A stretch of DNA of 64,000 bases, taken from Ianthella basta. Taxonomy: Eukaryota; Porifera; Demospongiae; Verongiida; Ianthellidae. The position numbers were made by a program, and so were the translations under genes. The stretch covers positions 11,611,936 through 11,675,935 of the forward strand of contig OZ025871.1 of the NCBI GenBank assembly GCA_964019415.1, written 5' to 3'. Shown here piece after piece: positions 11,100 through 22,490 of this stretch. A model generated the notes under the pieces. That model had not been told where the DNA came from and searched no databases. It worked only from the letters and a program-made list of their open reading frames with translations. The first letter of the stretch is position 1; each line of letters starts with the position of its first letter.

Positions 11100-12278
11100 C
11101 CCTGTTTCTCGACTTTTTATGGAATGCAAATTGCACACAAGCAATGGCTGATCTACTTGAAAGGCTTCCAAACAGCAGTGGCAACAAAGGAATGTGCCCT
11201 GAATGCATGGCAGGGTGTGTAGCACATTGTGGGATGTGGCTGGGTGGGCAGCCTAGGGTAGGCTGTGGTGGGTGGGTGCAAGATGTATTACTTCCGTTTG
11301 GATAGGTTATTATGTTGCAATTGAAAAGATGACAAGTGTGTATAATATAATACCCTTTGATGGCTACCTGCCAGAGGGCGCTCAGAAGCAACATTCCAGG
11401 TCACATTATTCAAACTTTTTCTTGGAGGGCATGCCCCCATACCCCCCTACAGAAGTATGTTGTTATACAGTCCAATAGAACCTGACCACTTCAAATCATG
11501 TGGCTCTGGCCCTGCAACCACAGGACATCAGTGCAGGTATATATAGGACCCTAGTCCTGGAGCTCGTCAGCACCTTTCCGCCTTAGGTCACCGGAAATAG
11601 TGAGAAATGGTGACCGGAAGCTAACCAAGTATTACTTTAAATGGCAGGATGTGCATGACCACACATGCTTTGAAACAATGCGCAAGCTAACTTCGACCAA
11701 ATCTTCTCTTGTATCCGCCTCCAAACGGGCATCTAACGGTCTTGGCAGGCTATTAAACAGAAATTGAAGGAACGGTAGGCGAAAACTGCCGGTCAAAAAA
11801 GCCATCGTAAAATGGCGTCTCGCGCGTAACAATGTCTCTGGACAGACTCAGTAAGTGTAATGAGTGATACTTGCCCACGGCAGTTTCAAACCTACAAAAG
11901 GCACCTCTGACCGGAAAGGGCAGAAGAAACACATGCAAATTTCTCTGCTACTTCATGGCATTAGTGAGCTACAGCTGATGGAGAAGAATAAGAAGAGTAA
12001 TAATAAGACGACGAAACACTGAAACAGGCGATGACGCTTTCTATATGAGGGCATACTGGCGCTTGGAAATAAGGTTAGCTCTGTAAACTGTACAACATTC
12101 CTTCCTCGCAGGCAGGCACGTTTGCCGGTTATTGCTTCTGTTCGGGAGTAGCGCTATTTTCCATTTGTATTACAGCATACAAACAACCACTGCCGTGCTG
12201 TCGGATGGTACCCAATGCAATTGTCTTCTTAAGGATGTGCTTGGTGCATTCTTGGACATGATAAAACTAGTCTCATCC
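11100..12278. other. no recognisable gene
   Basis: Several short ORFs on both strands without domains, and no splice-supported exon. The right part (12,132-12,278) probably belongs to the 3' end of the LINE that follows on the minus strand. Confidence 0.4.
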
Positions 12279-13268
12279 TTAATTCTGAATCCTTTCAACT
12301 TTATCTCTAAGGCTCTTCGCACAGTCCATCCATAATAAAGAACAATAACCAATATGTGAGATAATAAGTGCCATGAAGAACCTCCTACACATACCAGCTG
12401 GCATAACATCCTTGTATCTTCTTAATGTTGATGGAGCCAAAAAACATATTCTTCTAATATGATCAATGTGTTTGTGCCATGACAATTCTTCATCAATCAT
12501 TACACCAAGACACTTAACTTTGCTGCTTCTAGGTAGCTGACCATCAAGTCTCACATCCAATCCATCTAATTCACTTCTTCTTCTCTTACTGCTCAGTACT
12601 AACATCTGTTTTTTAACGTTCAGCTTCAGCTTATTTCTCTTTGCCCACTTTGCAACTTCCTCAACACCCAGGGTTAAACCTTCATTCAGTTCACCAATAT
12701 TCCCACTCACAAGTAACAAGGTGGTATCATCAGTGTATTGCATTACCTTACTTGACTTCACCACACAGGGTAGGTCGTTGACATATAAGATGAATAGTAG
12801 AGGTCCTAAATTCGACTCCTGGGGCACTCCTCTCAACACACTACTCCATGATGATAGCACATTCCCAAATCTCACTCTTAGCTTCTGATCATATAGATAA
12901 TCCTGAAACCACATCAGCTCATTTCCGACTACACCATACTTACTCAACTTCTTTAGAAGAATAGAATGATCCACAGTATCAAAAGCTTTACTTAGATCTA
13001 GCATAATGGAACCAACAAGTTGATCCTCATCCAGTGCTTTCTTCCACTGCTCCACCATGCCAAAACACACATATTGTGTTGTATGCTGAGGTCGGAAGCC
13101 AGACTGTGTGGCATGTATAACACTGTGCTCCAAAAAATAGTCATTCAATTGCTAGTGCACAAAATTCTCAAAAATCTTTGTCAACACAGGTAGCACAGAT
13201 ACTGGGCATTAATTTTCCATCATTTCAGCATTTCCTGCTTTGTGCACTGGAACTACAGCTGGATGGCG
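12279..13268 (-). pseudogene. LINE (Jockey/CR1-like) reverse transcriptase relic
   Basis: Reading on the minus strand from about 13,268: VVPVHKAGN, then PVSVLPVLTKIFENFV, QSGFRPQHTT, the first catalytic block MLDLSKAFDTVDHS, RGVPQESNLGPLLF (Gly of PQGS changed to Glu), and YTDD in place of YADD. LNVKKQMLVLSS and LGVMIDEELSWHKHI follow, typical of the thumb region of non-LTR reverse transcriptases. In-frame stops interrupt it near 13,155 and near 13,203. No endonuclease is attached. It would have copied LINE RNA at nicked target DNA; this copy is dead. Clade placement is by eye. Confidence 0.85.
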
Positions 13269-13385
13269 TCTGATTGGCATCCAGACTTGAGTTAAACAAA
13301 GATGTCTGGCTTTTACTGATACCTTGGGCAGCCAATCTAAGCTTAGCACTGATACCATCTGCACCCATTGCTTTATTAAAATGTA

Positions 13386-13800
13386 GATCCCATTGTCATG
13401 TTAATGAGCGTCTAAACAACGTTTCTAAACATCAAAGACACCTCAGCTGTTGCTTTGCGCCATGGTCCTGTTCGTTCAGCTATGTTCTAATTCCATGTGC
13501 AGCGTTCGCGCCTATGCTCTAATACCAATTTAGAGCATGGGCATAGCAAGCGCACTGTTCGCACCTATGCTCTAAATACCAATATAGATCCCGTTGCCAT
13601 GGTAATGTGCGTCTAAACAATGCTTCTAAACATCGTAGACACCTCAGCTGTTGTTTTGCACTGTGGGCTATTTCATCCAGCCGTGTTCTAATTCGACGCG
13701 CAGCGTTCTCGCCTATGCTCTAAATACCAATTTAGAGCATGGGTGTGGCACGCGCAGTGTTCGCCCTATGCTCTAAATACCGATTTAGAACATGGGCGTG
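13386..13800. repeat. two-copy tandem repeat, 201-bp period, with palindromic core
   Basis: GATCCCATTGTCATG at 13,386 and GATCCCGTTGCCATG at 13,587 begin two direct copies that continue through GTCTAAACAA, AGACACCTCAGCTGTTG and GTGTTCTAATTC-like blocks. Each copy contains the palindrome TGCTCTAAATACCAATTTAG plus AGCATGGG, which recurs with variants at about 13,515, 13,565, 13,720 and 13,770. Confidence 0.7.
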
Positions 13801-14322
13801 GCTTGGGCCCATGGTCTATAGCAGAGAACTGCAGCTGCGATAACAATAGTTGCTAACTCCACAGCATACGATGCACAGGTCACTCAGCTTACCGTATTCC
13901 TTTGCAAATTTTCTCCACACATCACTATAATTATATGCAAACGTCATAATAAGATGGCCGCCGTGTAGCGCAGCAGTGAATTTAGCCATTTAAGTGCTAT
14001 CTTACTGTTCCATGCTCAAAAATTCCCTTCAACTAAGTAGTTTGCCTGCCAAGGAGTTGTTTTGGAGGTTGGAAATCGCGAAATTAAAACCGTGAAATGT
14101 TTAGTTTTGAACAAAATCGCGAAATTTTCCCGCTATATGGTACTTGTTTCATCGACAAACAGGGTAAAGCAACAATCCGGCAGCGGCCTACGAACCAGAG
14201 CTGAGAAAGGAACTGGTTACAAGCTGGGAACAGGCTTAGGACACCGCTCTGGGGAACGCTGTGGCTGACGGGGCTGACAGTGAGTAAGCTTACGTTTACC
14301 AATTGGTGTCCCTGAAGATTTA

Positions 14323-14982
14323 CATCACTGGTGGCAGTTTAATACATTGAAAAGATAGGGGAAAAGGTGTTGCACCGGCAGCCTCGAGCGCTTCGTGCCG
14401 AATGTCCCCATTTAGATGGCTCAGCTGAATGGTTCGCACGAGTACGCACCTGTGGGTCGTTGATTGAGGTTGATACGACCTATGGTCGCCGAGATCGAGA
14501 CTCATAACGGGGCACTCGCCGACAAAAATGTGGCGAACGATACTTCTCTACAGGATTTTCGACACTCCTGCACACAGAATAGCTTCTCCTTGAACTACCA
14601 CCTACAAATTATCAAAGTTAGCTACAGGTAGCAATGGTAACGCAAGGGTGCGGGTCATAGCCTTATTAGCCGTTACTCGCCGCTCAGTCCCACTCCAGAG
14701 GTCTCCATCTCGGTGCCTGCTGTGGTGCTTTCGCCGAAATCGTGTCAAGAAGTCTTCGTTCACCACCTTCTGGTCGCTCCTGTCGGCGAATCCCCCTTCA
14801 CGAGTCTCGATCTCGGCAACCGTATGCCTTAGCAACTTCAATCAACAACCATCAGGTGCGTACTCGTGCGAACCATTCAGCTGAGCCATCTAAATGGGAA
14901 CATTCAGCACGAAGCGCTCGAGGCTGCCGGTGCAACACCTTTTCCCCTATTTTTTCAATGTATTAAACTGCCACCAGTGATG
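14323..14982. mobile_element. non-autonomous element with about 170-bp TIRs
   Basis: The left arm (14,323-14,475) begins CATCACTGGTGGCAGTTTAA and the right arm (about 14,840-14,982) is its inverted copy, nearly identical through the blocks GCCTCGAGCGCTTCGTGC and TGGTTCGCACGAGTACGCAC. The central 360 bp encode nothing recognised. I could not find a convincing target duplication. The superfamily is undetermined; the CACTGGTGGCAG end is compatible with several. Confidence 0.72.
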
Positions 14983-15645
14983 ACGTCATATGCAATTATC
15001 GTCTTAACCACAACATTGCTGAGTTACGCGCAACCAGTCTATTGGTAGTCAAACTTCGGATTTCGCACGATAAGGAGGCGTCAATAGATAATCAAAGCTA
15101 GGAGCCACCACAGCTTCCGCATAGGCCAACTCCCAGACACAGCTGTTTTTCACGCAACCTTTAGTTTGAAATGGAAGTTGGAGTTTTGGGCATTACATCA
15201 TCGATCTTCACCACACACATAGCGACCGTGTATGTTTTATTTCCTTTTCAAGTGCAGGCAGTTAAGAAACAGAAGTTTTGCAGCGAAAACAGGAGCGATG
15301 GAAGAACAGAACAATGTCTTAACTTTGTTTTCTTGCTGTATCTGGGACTGTACGATTTTTTCTGTATGCAACAGATTGTTTCTAAGATGACGGTCTTATC
15401 TACGTATTACGGTTTGCGCGGCATTTTGGCGCAACATGACTGCCCAATAAGCTTGCACGGCAGCTCTGTATAATCCTTTCGATTTTGTTCTTGTGTGCAT
15501 TCCTATAGCTATTCAGCTGGAAGAATCGATGTCGAAGAGAAAGCAGATCCCGCACAGGTCGCCAGGCTTCGTTCACGCGTTCGAACAAAGGCTTAAGGTA
15601 CAGCACAGCTAGCTAGTATAACAACCACCCGATCATTACAATGAA

Positions 15646-16282
15646 AGCTAATTGTGCTAAGTTGGCACGAAGACAGTCGAATGAAAGATGTCAGTCTTCC
15701 TCGAGGCGAGGCTCGCAACGGTTTTCGGCAACGGATATGATTGAAACGTACATACAGTACGTAGCTATTACGTCATTCTTTGCCCTTGCCTCTGAAAAAA
15801 AAGAACAGCATCATACCACTGCTCTACAATGGCTTGCAAGCTGCTGTTTCAGTGTGATGTGGAAAGCCGCTCCATGTTCGATGCCCCAATGCTCGTTGGC
15901 TAGCGGCTAGCTAGCTAGCTAACTTTGCGTGTTAGTGTAACTGCATTTGATACATCGAAAAAAATCGTACAAGAAAGTGGACAATTGCAACACGGAACGC
16001 ATTACCTTGTAGTGATATACGCTGAAGGAGACGTCTGGGAAAACTTCCATTGAAGAGATACAGCTAGCTGTATGAAAGGCCTGTCGCGCACAAAGTAAGC
16101 GCATTAGGCAAGTATCCTAAGAGATAGATCCCAATTAACCGGTTTACAGAGTTCTGGTGGCGATGCGGACTGCAGCTACACATGTTTCCACTGCCGAAAA
16201 CCATTGCGCGCTTCGCCTCGAGGAAGACTGACAGCTTCTGTTCGACTGCTAAATATCTTCGTGACAACTTAGCACATTCCCA
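15646..16282. repeat. inverted duplication of about 95 bp
   Basis: 15,646-15,740 and 16,185-16,282 are inverted copies (shared GTCAGTCTTCCTCGAGGCGA and GTGCTAAGTTG blocks). The arms diverge abruptly outside, and no target duplication was seen. Both arms have short open frames, but in opposite strands, so coding is unlikely. Confidence 0.55.
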
Positions 16283-16322
16283 TTCCAAACTTAAAGTTCC
16301 AAATCATATGATTGGAACACCC

Positions 16323-17105
16323 TAGTCTCGTCCCCAGCCCACTTCCGGCCGCCATTTTGCAATGGCCCGAAAAGGTGGTCTGGCGACTATGGTCGACTTT
16401 CTTGGGCCCGGAAGTCCATTCCCAGCAGGAATGTGTGCTGGCCAATCAGATTACACAACAGCTCATTAGTGGCATGTTTTGCATAACATTCACACCTCTG
16501 GCGTTCACACCCACCTAGCAGCATAGATGTATGCTAGCAGCGAGATGGCAGCTTCGATGGGAGAAGTGAGCTTCCCAAGATTGGGCGCAAGGCTACCTTC
16601 GGCCGCAGTGAACAGTGTTATTCTGGAAGCATACGTAATACCCGGCTACGAGAAGCCCACAGATCAGGAAGAGGCGATTTTGGACTTCTTAAAGGGGCGC
16701 GTCGTCTTCGTTTTCCTCCCAACAGGGGCAGGCACGTTTCTCTGCTTCGCCACTCTTCCCTCCGCCTTGCTGCATTTCTCCAGCTTGGAAAAGCACGTTC
16801 GACACACGTACTGGTTACTACTTTCAGTTTCTGCAAGTCGAAGCCCGATCGTACATTTGGCAAAGGCGAGAACCTAAGGGCTACTCTCTATTCGCCTGCA
16901 AAAAGAAGGATTTGCCACGGTGCAGGAACGCACAGCACAGCGTGGCACTTCCATCTTGCCCGTACAAATTTCACACCTCGCTGTTCCCACCAGTGTTACG
17001 TAATCAGAACTGGCTTCCAGGCCCAAGAAAGTCGACCATAGTCGCCAGACCACCTTTTCGGGCCATTGCAAAATGGCGGCCGGAAGTGGGCTGGGGACGA
17101 GACTA
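16323..17105. mobile_element. MULE-like element with perfect 9-bp target duplication
   Basis: The ends TAGTCTCGTCCCCAGCCCAC and the exact complement GTGGGCTGGGGACGAGACTA are parts of about 90-bp terminal inverted repeats (16,323-16,413 and 17,010-17,105) that also share GGCCGCCATTTTGCAATGGC. The flanks are the same 9-mer, GGAACACCC, at 16,314-16,322 and 17,106-17,114. Nine-base duplications and long TIRs are Mutator hallmarks. It has no transposase; the inside carries a RecQ-like helicase fragment. Confidence 0.85.
16527..16877 (+). pseudogene. RecQ-like helicase N-terminal fragment inside MULE
   Basis: The frame contains KPTDQEEAILDFLKGR then VVFVFLPTGAG and LCFATLPSAL. This fits the RecQ Q-motif helix (QxxAI) and motif I (DvfvsLPTGyGKSlcy), with the catalytic GKS replaced by GTF. 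It starts near the left TIR and ends without further helicase motifs. It is comparable to the fragment at 412-942, and the pairing suggests helicase sequences are cargo of this transposon family. It is almost certainly not a working helicase. Confidence 0.62.
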
Positions 17106-17129
17106 GGAACACCCGTGCAGACCCTCTTC

Positions 17130-17188
17130 TTCGGGCGGGCGGGTTACGTAAGACAGGAAGAAAAGGGTTTGGCCCCGCGAGACTAGGA
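17130..17188. repeat. solo terminal fragment of the TAGTCT family
   Basis: GAAAAGGGTTTGGCCCCGCG plus AGACTA at the right edge matches the right terminus of the element at 23,406-25,588. It lies immediately beside the 16,323-17,105 element, so the younger copy probably landed in or beside an older relative. Confidence 0.45.
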
Positions 17189-17392
17189 ACGAGACTACTG
17201 GGTACGAGGCTAAGGTTTGGTTGCCAGTAAAATGAATTCTGGGGAAAAATAAAGCTATATATATCGTACGATTTACTAGAGAGTCACCAGAGTTAAATGA
17301 ATATACACGCCGCATTTAAACCTAAGATAGGAGCGTAGTCATACCAAAGTGTTTAGGCCAGTAACAAACAGCAAAATAAACATTTCAACTTG

Positions 17393-17954
17393 TAAGGTAA
17401 GGCGGGGTAACTTGGAACGCAGGGTAACTTGGAACGAACTTTGTAACAGCGGAACGGGCACTTCTAGAAACACTTAGTTTGGTCGTTTCTGAAGGCAACC
17501 TGGTGCCCTTCCTGACCTGTGCTGCCCGGACGTCTGGCGTCAGCGCGGAGTCCTCTACTCTCATCTTCAAATGCGACAAACATGAAATATAATATCGTAA
17601 ACAGATTCTTCAAAGCCACCAAGCTACTGAAAGCTCTGACTCGGGTAGTGAACCTCTTCACGTGGTGGCCGATGATCGACCTACGACTGATCGCTCCTTA
17701 TTCAACATCGCGGCATCATAGCTTGTCCTAACCGCAACTGTTCCAAGTTACCCCATCCGCCATTTTTCTACACGGCTGCAATTTCATTGCCCGTATGCCT
17801 AGAAGAACGAGCGAAATCCAAGTCTGTTTACTGTCCTGTGATTGGGGAGGAATAACCTCGTGTGTTAACACGTTATCGGCGATCCAGCTTAATTTGTCTG
17901 GTTACGAGACACAGAAAAGTAAATTTTGTTCCAAGTTACCCCGTTTTACCTTAC
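17393..17954. mobile_element. small TIR element (GGGGTAACTTGGAAC ends)
   Basis: TAAGGTAAGGCGGGGTAACT then TGGAAC at the left (17,393-17,418) is inverted at 17,928-17,954 as GTTCCAAGTTACCCCGTTTT then ACCTTA. The GGTAACTTGGAAC block is repeated once more at 17,423-17,435 and inverted at 17,740-17,755, so the termini contain iterated subterminal motifs. No ORF with a domain. Confidence 0.62.
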
Positions 17955-18202
17955 TTGGTGCATGTAGTGGAAGTATGCACACACCTTTTCTGCTGCTGTC
18001 CATCTAGATGTTTCGCAGTCGACGGTGCGCCAAGAGATCTAGAGCACTCGTGCGTACATTCACAGGGAAGTTGGACCTTATACGTATATCAGCATATACG
18101 GGAATGGTCACGTGCTATATATGTAGTACCTTTGTGACATCATGTGTGGTCAAATGAATATCATTAGCGTAAGTGAAAATGGCGAACGGGCAGGCTGGCG
18201 CA

Positions 18203-18223
18203 GCAGTCGGGGGGGGGGGGGGG
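18203..18223 (+). repeat. poly-G tract
   Basis: A run of about 20 G after GGCGCAGCAGTC. Comparable G or C runs occur at 22,058-22,072 and about 38,008-38,022. Confidence 0.8.
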
Positions 18224-18796
18224 CAGAGGAGGTTGGCCACGATTCTGATTGCGCAACCCATTTATGACGTCGCCGCGTAAGAGAATAATACTACACAGTA
18301 TGTTGCATGATGGCTGCAAGCGACCAGGAAAGGAGTAAGTTGGCAGTTTCCTACGTGTCATTCCTGCAGAAGGGGTGACCAGTTTTGCATACCTTCTTCG
18401 TGCGTCCTGCTATCTTCGATTGCACAAGAAGAAGCTCCCTTTTCTCCGCCGTCTACCACCTCTGCGACATAGGGGTAAGGGAGGGGTAGAATCAATTTTA
18501 GATTCTATTTCAGCAGCGCTTTCGAATGGTGTGCAATGTATGCGGATACCTGCAAGCTTGAGCGAGAAAGCGAGGGTCGCCCTACAATACAGAATATTTA
18601 CAGTGTGTATGTGTATAAATTCACTACGCGCGTGCTTCCTGGACACAGTAGGAACAAGTTACTATTATACATAGGGCACACATGCGCACTGCCCAACATA
18701 AACTAAAAGTCCATGCATTAAGAGTTATAATAGAAGTTCACACAAGTACAATGTAACAAATAGGTATTATAATGTGGTGAGGGAGGTGCATAAAGG

Positions 18797-21700
18797 TTAA
18801 TCAGCTGCAGGGGGAATGCGGCCCTCTGCAATGATCATGGGGATGCAATCAAGGTTGAGTCCTGACAGGGTGACATGATTGCTGGATCTCGAACCGCGAA
18901 TTGCAGTGATGGCCGATCTGAGGAGGCTGAACCGAATCCTGCATCTTATCAAGTTCATCACTTTGGAGTATGCCTCACTTCTCTTCTCTGAAATCATCCC
19001 TGCTAATCGGCTGTAGAAGATAGTGGCTGATGAGCTCATCCCTCCTGTAATAGACATAACAAGGGGTGTGAATGATCCATGTTCAATTTCTCTCACTCTT
19101 TGATCATATGCCCTCTTCTTCTCCTGCTCCTGCGCTTTATAGATGGCTTGAATGCTGGCACTCTGGTGGCTCGATGCTAGGGGGTTAAAAACCCTCACAT
19201 CAAAGAATGCATCTTGTGAGCCTGACCAGAATCTCCTGCACTTCACATCCAGTCGGCAATTATCATCCATTTTGGCTGATTGGTGATTCATTCTCTCTCC
19301 TGTAATTGGCTGGAGTGTGGGCTCCACTTTAACACTTGAGGTCACCTCCCGGAGTAGGGTGGCCGTTGCATCTCGAATCTCGTTGTGTCTCATGATGACA
19401 TACCCTCCCCTAGCACAGCTTAGAGCATGGCTGACATCGTTCTGCTTCCCACAGATGCAGGTACTTGGCATTCCCTGTGGTCGCCACCCATACCTCAGGG
19501 CCATGGCATCACGGAATGCACCTTTGTGTAGAGCAAAGCCATGTTCTTCAATAGGCATAACTGTCAACCACACTGATGCACCTGTCTCCTGTGCCAGTTC
19601 CACTGCCTTCTTCATGGTTGACGGTAGTTGGTCGCAGATTTCTGCTGCCATTCTCTTCTGCTGGGATCTACTCTTTTCTTTCACAGACTTTCTTGCCTTG
19701 TCTTGTTCTGCATCAATCAGGTCCTCGTTTCCATTACCATTTCTTATTGCGTCTTTCAAGGGCTGGCTGATGGCTCTGGATGTAACGTGCAGTTGGTCTG
19801 CCATCTCCGGTAGAATGTCAATCCCAAGCCCTCCCAGTCGGGCTGGCAGGGCAAGAAGCTTCCTTTCTATGTCATTGATGTTACTCTTGCCTATTATGGC
19901 TGAGATGACCTTGTGTCAGATGGTTTCTTCGATTGGCTGTAGCAGCTCACTGATGTTTTCCGTCGTTCTGGACAGGCAAGACCATCTGTGCTTGAGGCCT
20001 TGATTCAGTGCACAGTATGCAGCTTGTGGTTGACTCACTGCAATGTCTGCCAGCTTCTCCAGTTCTGCTTTCCACTCTTCTACTTTAGTTCTGACATATG
20101 TTTCTTTGAATTCTTCATTACCAATGGTTGTGCCAAGATATTTGCGACCTGATGATGTTATCTTGATGTTGGTGGCACCAAAAGCCTGCATAGCCTCTTC
20201 ATAGGCCTCTTCTTTGACTAGCAGCCAGGTCTTTGATGGGTTGGCATAGTAGCCATAGTCAGGACCCATCTCAAGAAGTCTGTCCCACCATTTGCGAAGC
20301 TTTTCAATCCCCCCACCTGCTGCTGAATCATCCGCATACCATACTTGTTCCACTTCTGCACATGTGGCAATCTCCAGTTGTCTGATGAGGGGTATTGTGG
20401 CAATGGCGTACATTGCCATTGCGAGTGGGTCTCCCTGAGTTGTACCTTCTTTTGACATGATGGTTTCCCCCTCAATAAACAAACATGGGTCTGATCTGTA
20501 CATGTTGACCAGTATGGTGCCAATGGCAGGACACAAATTCATTGCATTACTCAGAGCAGCCTTCCTGTTCAATCTGTTGAATGCATTTGATGCATCTACT
20601 AGTAAGATAGCTTCTGTTGCCTCCTCCTCATAGATTTCATTTAGGGCATGTATGGAACATCCCAGTCTCTGGCCAATGCACAGTTGGAGAGAACCGACCA
20701 CTTCTCTGATGTCTGAACGTATCACAGCAAGGATTGCCTTGCTGATAATGCGACGAGGCACTTCCCCGATGCCAACCGGTCTCACCCCCGGACATTTATT
20801 CAGGGCAACAAGCCTGCATGCTACAAGGGGCGTCAGGAGCTTTGGATCAACAAACGAGCTGCTAAGTCTTCTTGCAATCTTGGCAAGTGCTTCACAGAGG
20901 TTTGTTGATGCCTTCTGGAAGGATCCACACAGACGTCTCCATGCGTAGGCATCTATACCTGATGGACCTGCACTGCCATCTGTATGCAGGGATGCATTGA
21001 GGATTGAAGCTCCGGTGATCTGTTCAAATATAACTGGGTGGAATGAATTCTCTTCAGATGGTGCAATGGCAGAGAACTTCAGTGGTTCACCATTAGGATG
21101 TTTATCTCTAAGAATATCCCTCACTGTTGTGCTTTCATCCACATCCCTGTCAAGGGGTAAAACCCTGCCGCTTTCTCCAGACAATAGTCTCGTGGCCTCT
21201 CTCAGCCTTCCTTTCATCATCAGCTCAGCAAATCTTCTTGCATCATTGTCATTGTCCCTTCTGCTCACATACTGGGTCAACCTACTTTGAATTGCCCTGC
21301 CTTCTTCAAGTATAGCCTCAAAATTGCCAGCACACCAAAGACCCATTCTTCTTTCCATGCATACAATGTGATCTTTTGACTTTGACGTTCTGAATGGCTT
21401 CTGGAGAACTAGAGCTGGTAGGATCATGGCAGCTTTAACAGCCACTGCTTCCATAGCAGACTGGTCAGCATATGACTGAAACAATCGTGCCAGTTCAGCC
21501 ACAAAGGATTTACCTTGCTTACCTGAAGGCACCTTGAAAAGGTTCTTTCTCCAGTGAACTGTCTCATCGTAGATCTCATCGAGGGTGGTTGATATTTCCT
21601 CAGCACTCCGATTCCCCCAGGTAAAGTTTGTAGGTTGAGCAGGCTCAAAAGGAGGCAGTAAGTCAGGTGCGATCGACTGCGACACTTCTTCATTAATGGC

Positions 21701-21895
21701 TTGCAGTGGTACTTGAACTGGCGATTGTTGGGGTGATTGTGGCTCGAACTCTACCGTCTCCTGTTCTGTCTGGTCTTGGTTGTCATTCCTACAGTTACCC
21801 AATCGCTTCGGTAGACAGCTGTTGCATTTCTTCGATGATTTAACGCAGGTACAGTTCGTGCATCTTCCGGACTTGTTACATCTACAACAAGGCAT
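18797..21895 (-). pseudogene. non-LTR retroelement ORF: Cys-rich domain, RT, zinc knuckle, REL-endonuclease-like (one in-frame TGA)
   Basis: A single minus-strand frame runs from ATG at 21,895 to TAA at 18,797, broken only by TGA at 19,916-19,918; the frame continues directly after it. Residues 3-35 form a cysteine-rich CXC-like cluster (CCRCNKSGRCTNC). RT motifs follow: GPSGIDAYAWRRL (310-322), LLVDASNAFNRL (431-442), GTTQGDPLAM (484-493) and YADD (520-523). After the stop come LPARLGGLGID, then a CCHC knuckle (CICGKQNDVSHALSC, RHNEIRD) and a short acidic block, RLDVKCRRFW...FFDVRVFNP, like the PD-(D/E)XK endonuclease of R2-type elements. It would nick DNA and prime reverse transcription. 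TGA could come from CGA by CpG decay, so this copy is recently inactivated. Clade assignment is inference. Confidence 0.8.
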
Positions 21896-22072
21896 TGGGA
21901 ATTCTTGCGGGTATTGGCAATCACAATCACCTTGAATTAGTTTGTGTCAAGATCAAACTTAGAAATGAACCAGCGGACAATCAGTCAAAGACGCCATTTT
22001 CTTTCTCCGCGCGCTCAATCTGGACACAGTTACGTGATACGTGGCCACCCTCCTCTGGGGGGGGGGGGGGGG

Positions 22073-22490
22073 TAGTCTCGTCTCCAGCCCACTTCCGGCC
22101 ACCATTTTGCAATGGCCTGAAAGGTGGTCTGGCACATTTGCTCGATATTTTGATACTGCCCTTTGGGCGCTTGCCAACATCTTGGCAAGCACCTCCATGT
22201 CTTGCAATACGCAATGTAACAGTTTCATTCGCTCACCTACATGAGTTGTATTTAAGTATTCTATCAAATGAGACCAGTTTGCACCCAATTTGACCGCTTT
22301 CACAATTTCAAACGGTGGCCTGGTACAGTTTCTCAATGTCCACTACCACCCCTTGAGGCGATTCTGGTAAGTGCCCCAATCCCTTGTGCTTCTTGCATAC
22401 ATGTGACGCAACATACCGAAAGTTTTCAATTAATCAGAATATTGGAACAAATGTGCCAGACCACCTTTTGGGGGGCGGGGAACAAGACTG
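22073..22490. mobile_element. MULE-like TAGTCT element with decayed right end
   Basis: The left terminus TAGTCTCGTCTCCAGCCCAC and the following CCACTTCCGGCC, TTTTGCAATGGCC blocks are near-identical to the TIR at 16,323. The right end (22,455-22,490) keeps GTGCCAGACCACCTTTTGG and ACAAGACTG. The flanks are G-rich (GGGGGGGGG against GGAGGGAGG), compatible with a 9-bp duplication but weak. No ORF inside. Confidence 0.68.

Noticed and set aside
19317-20003. 228-codon plus-strand ORF
   Set aside because: Antisense to the retroelement ORF; no recognisable protein.
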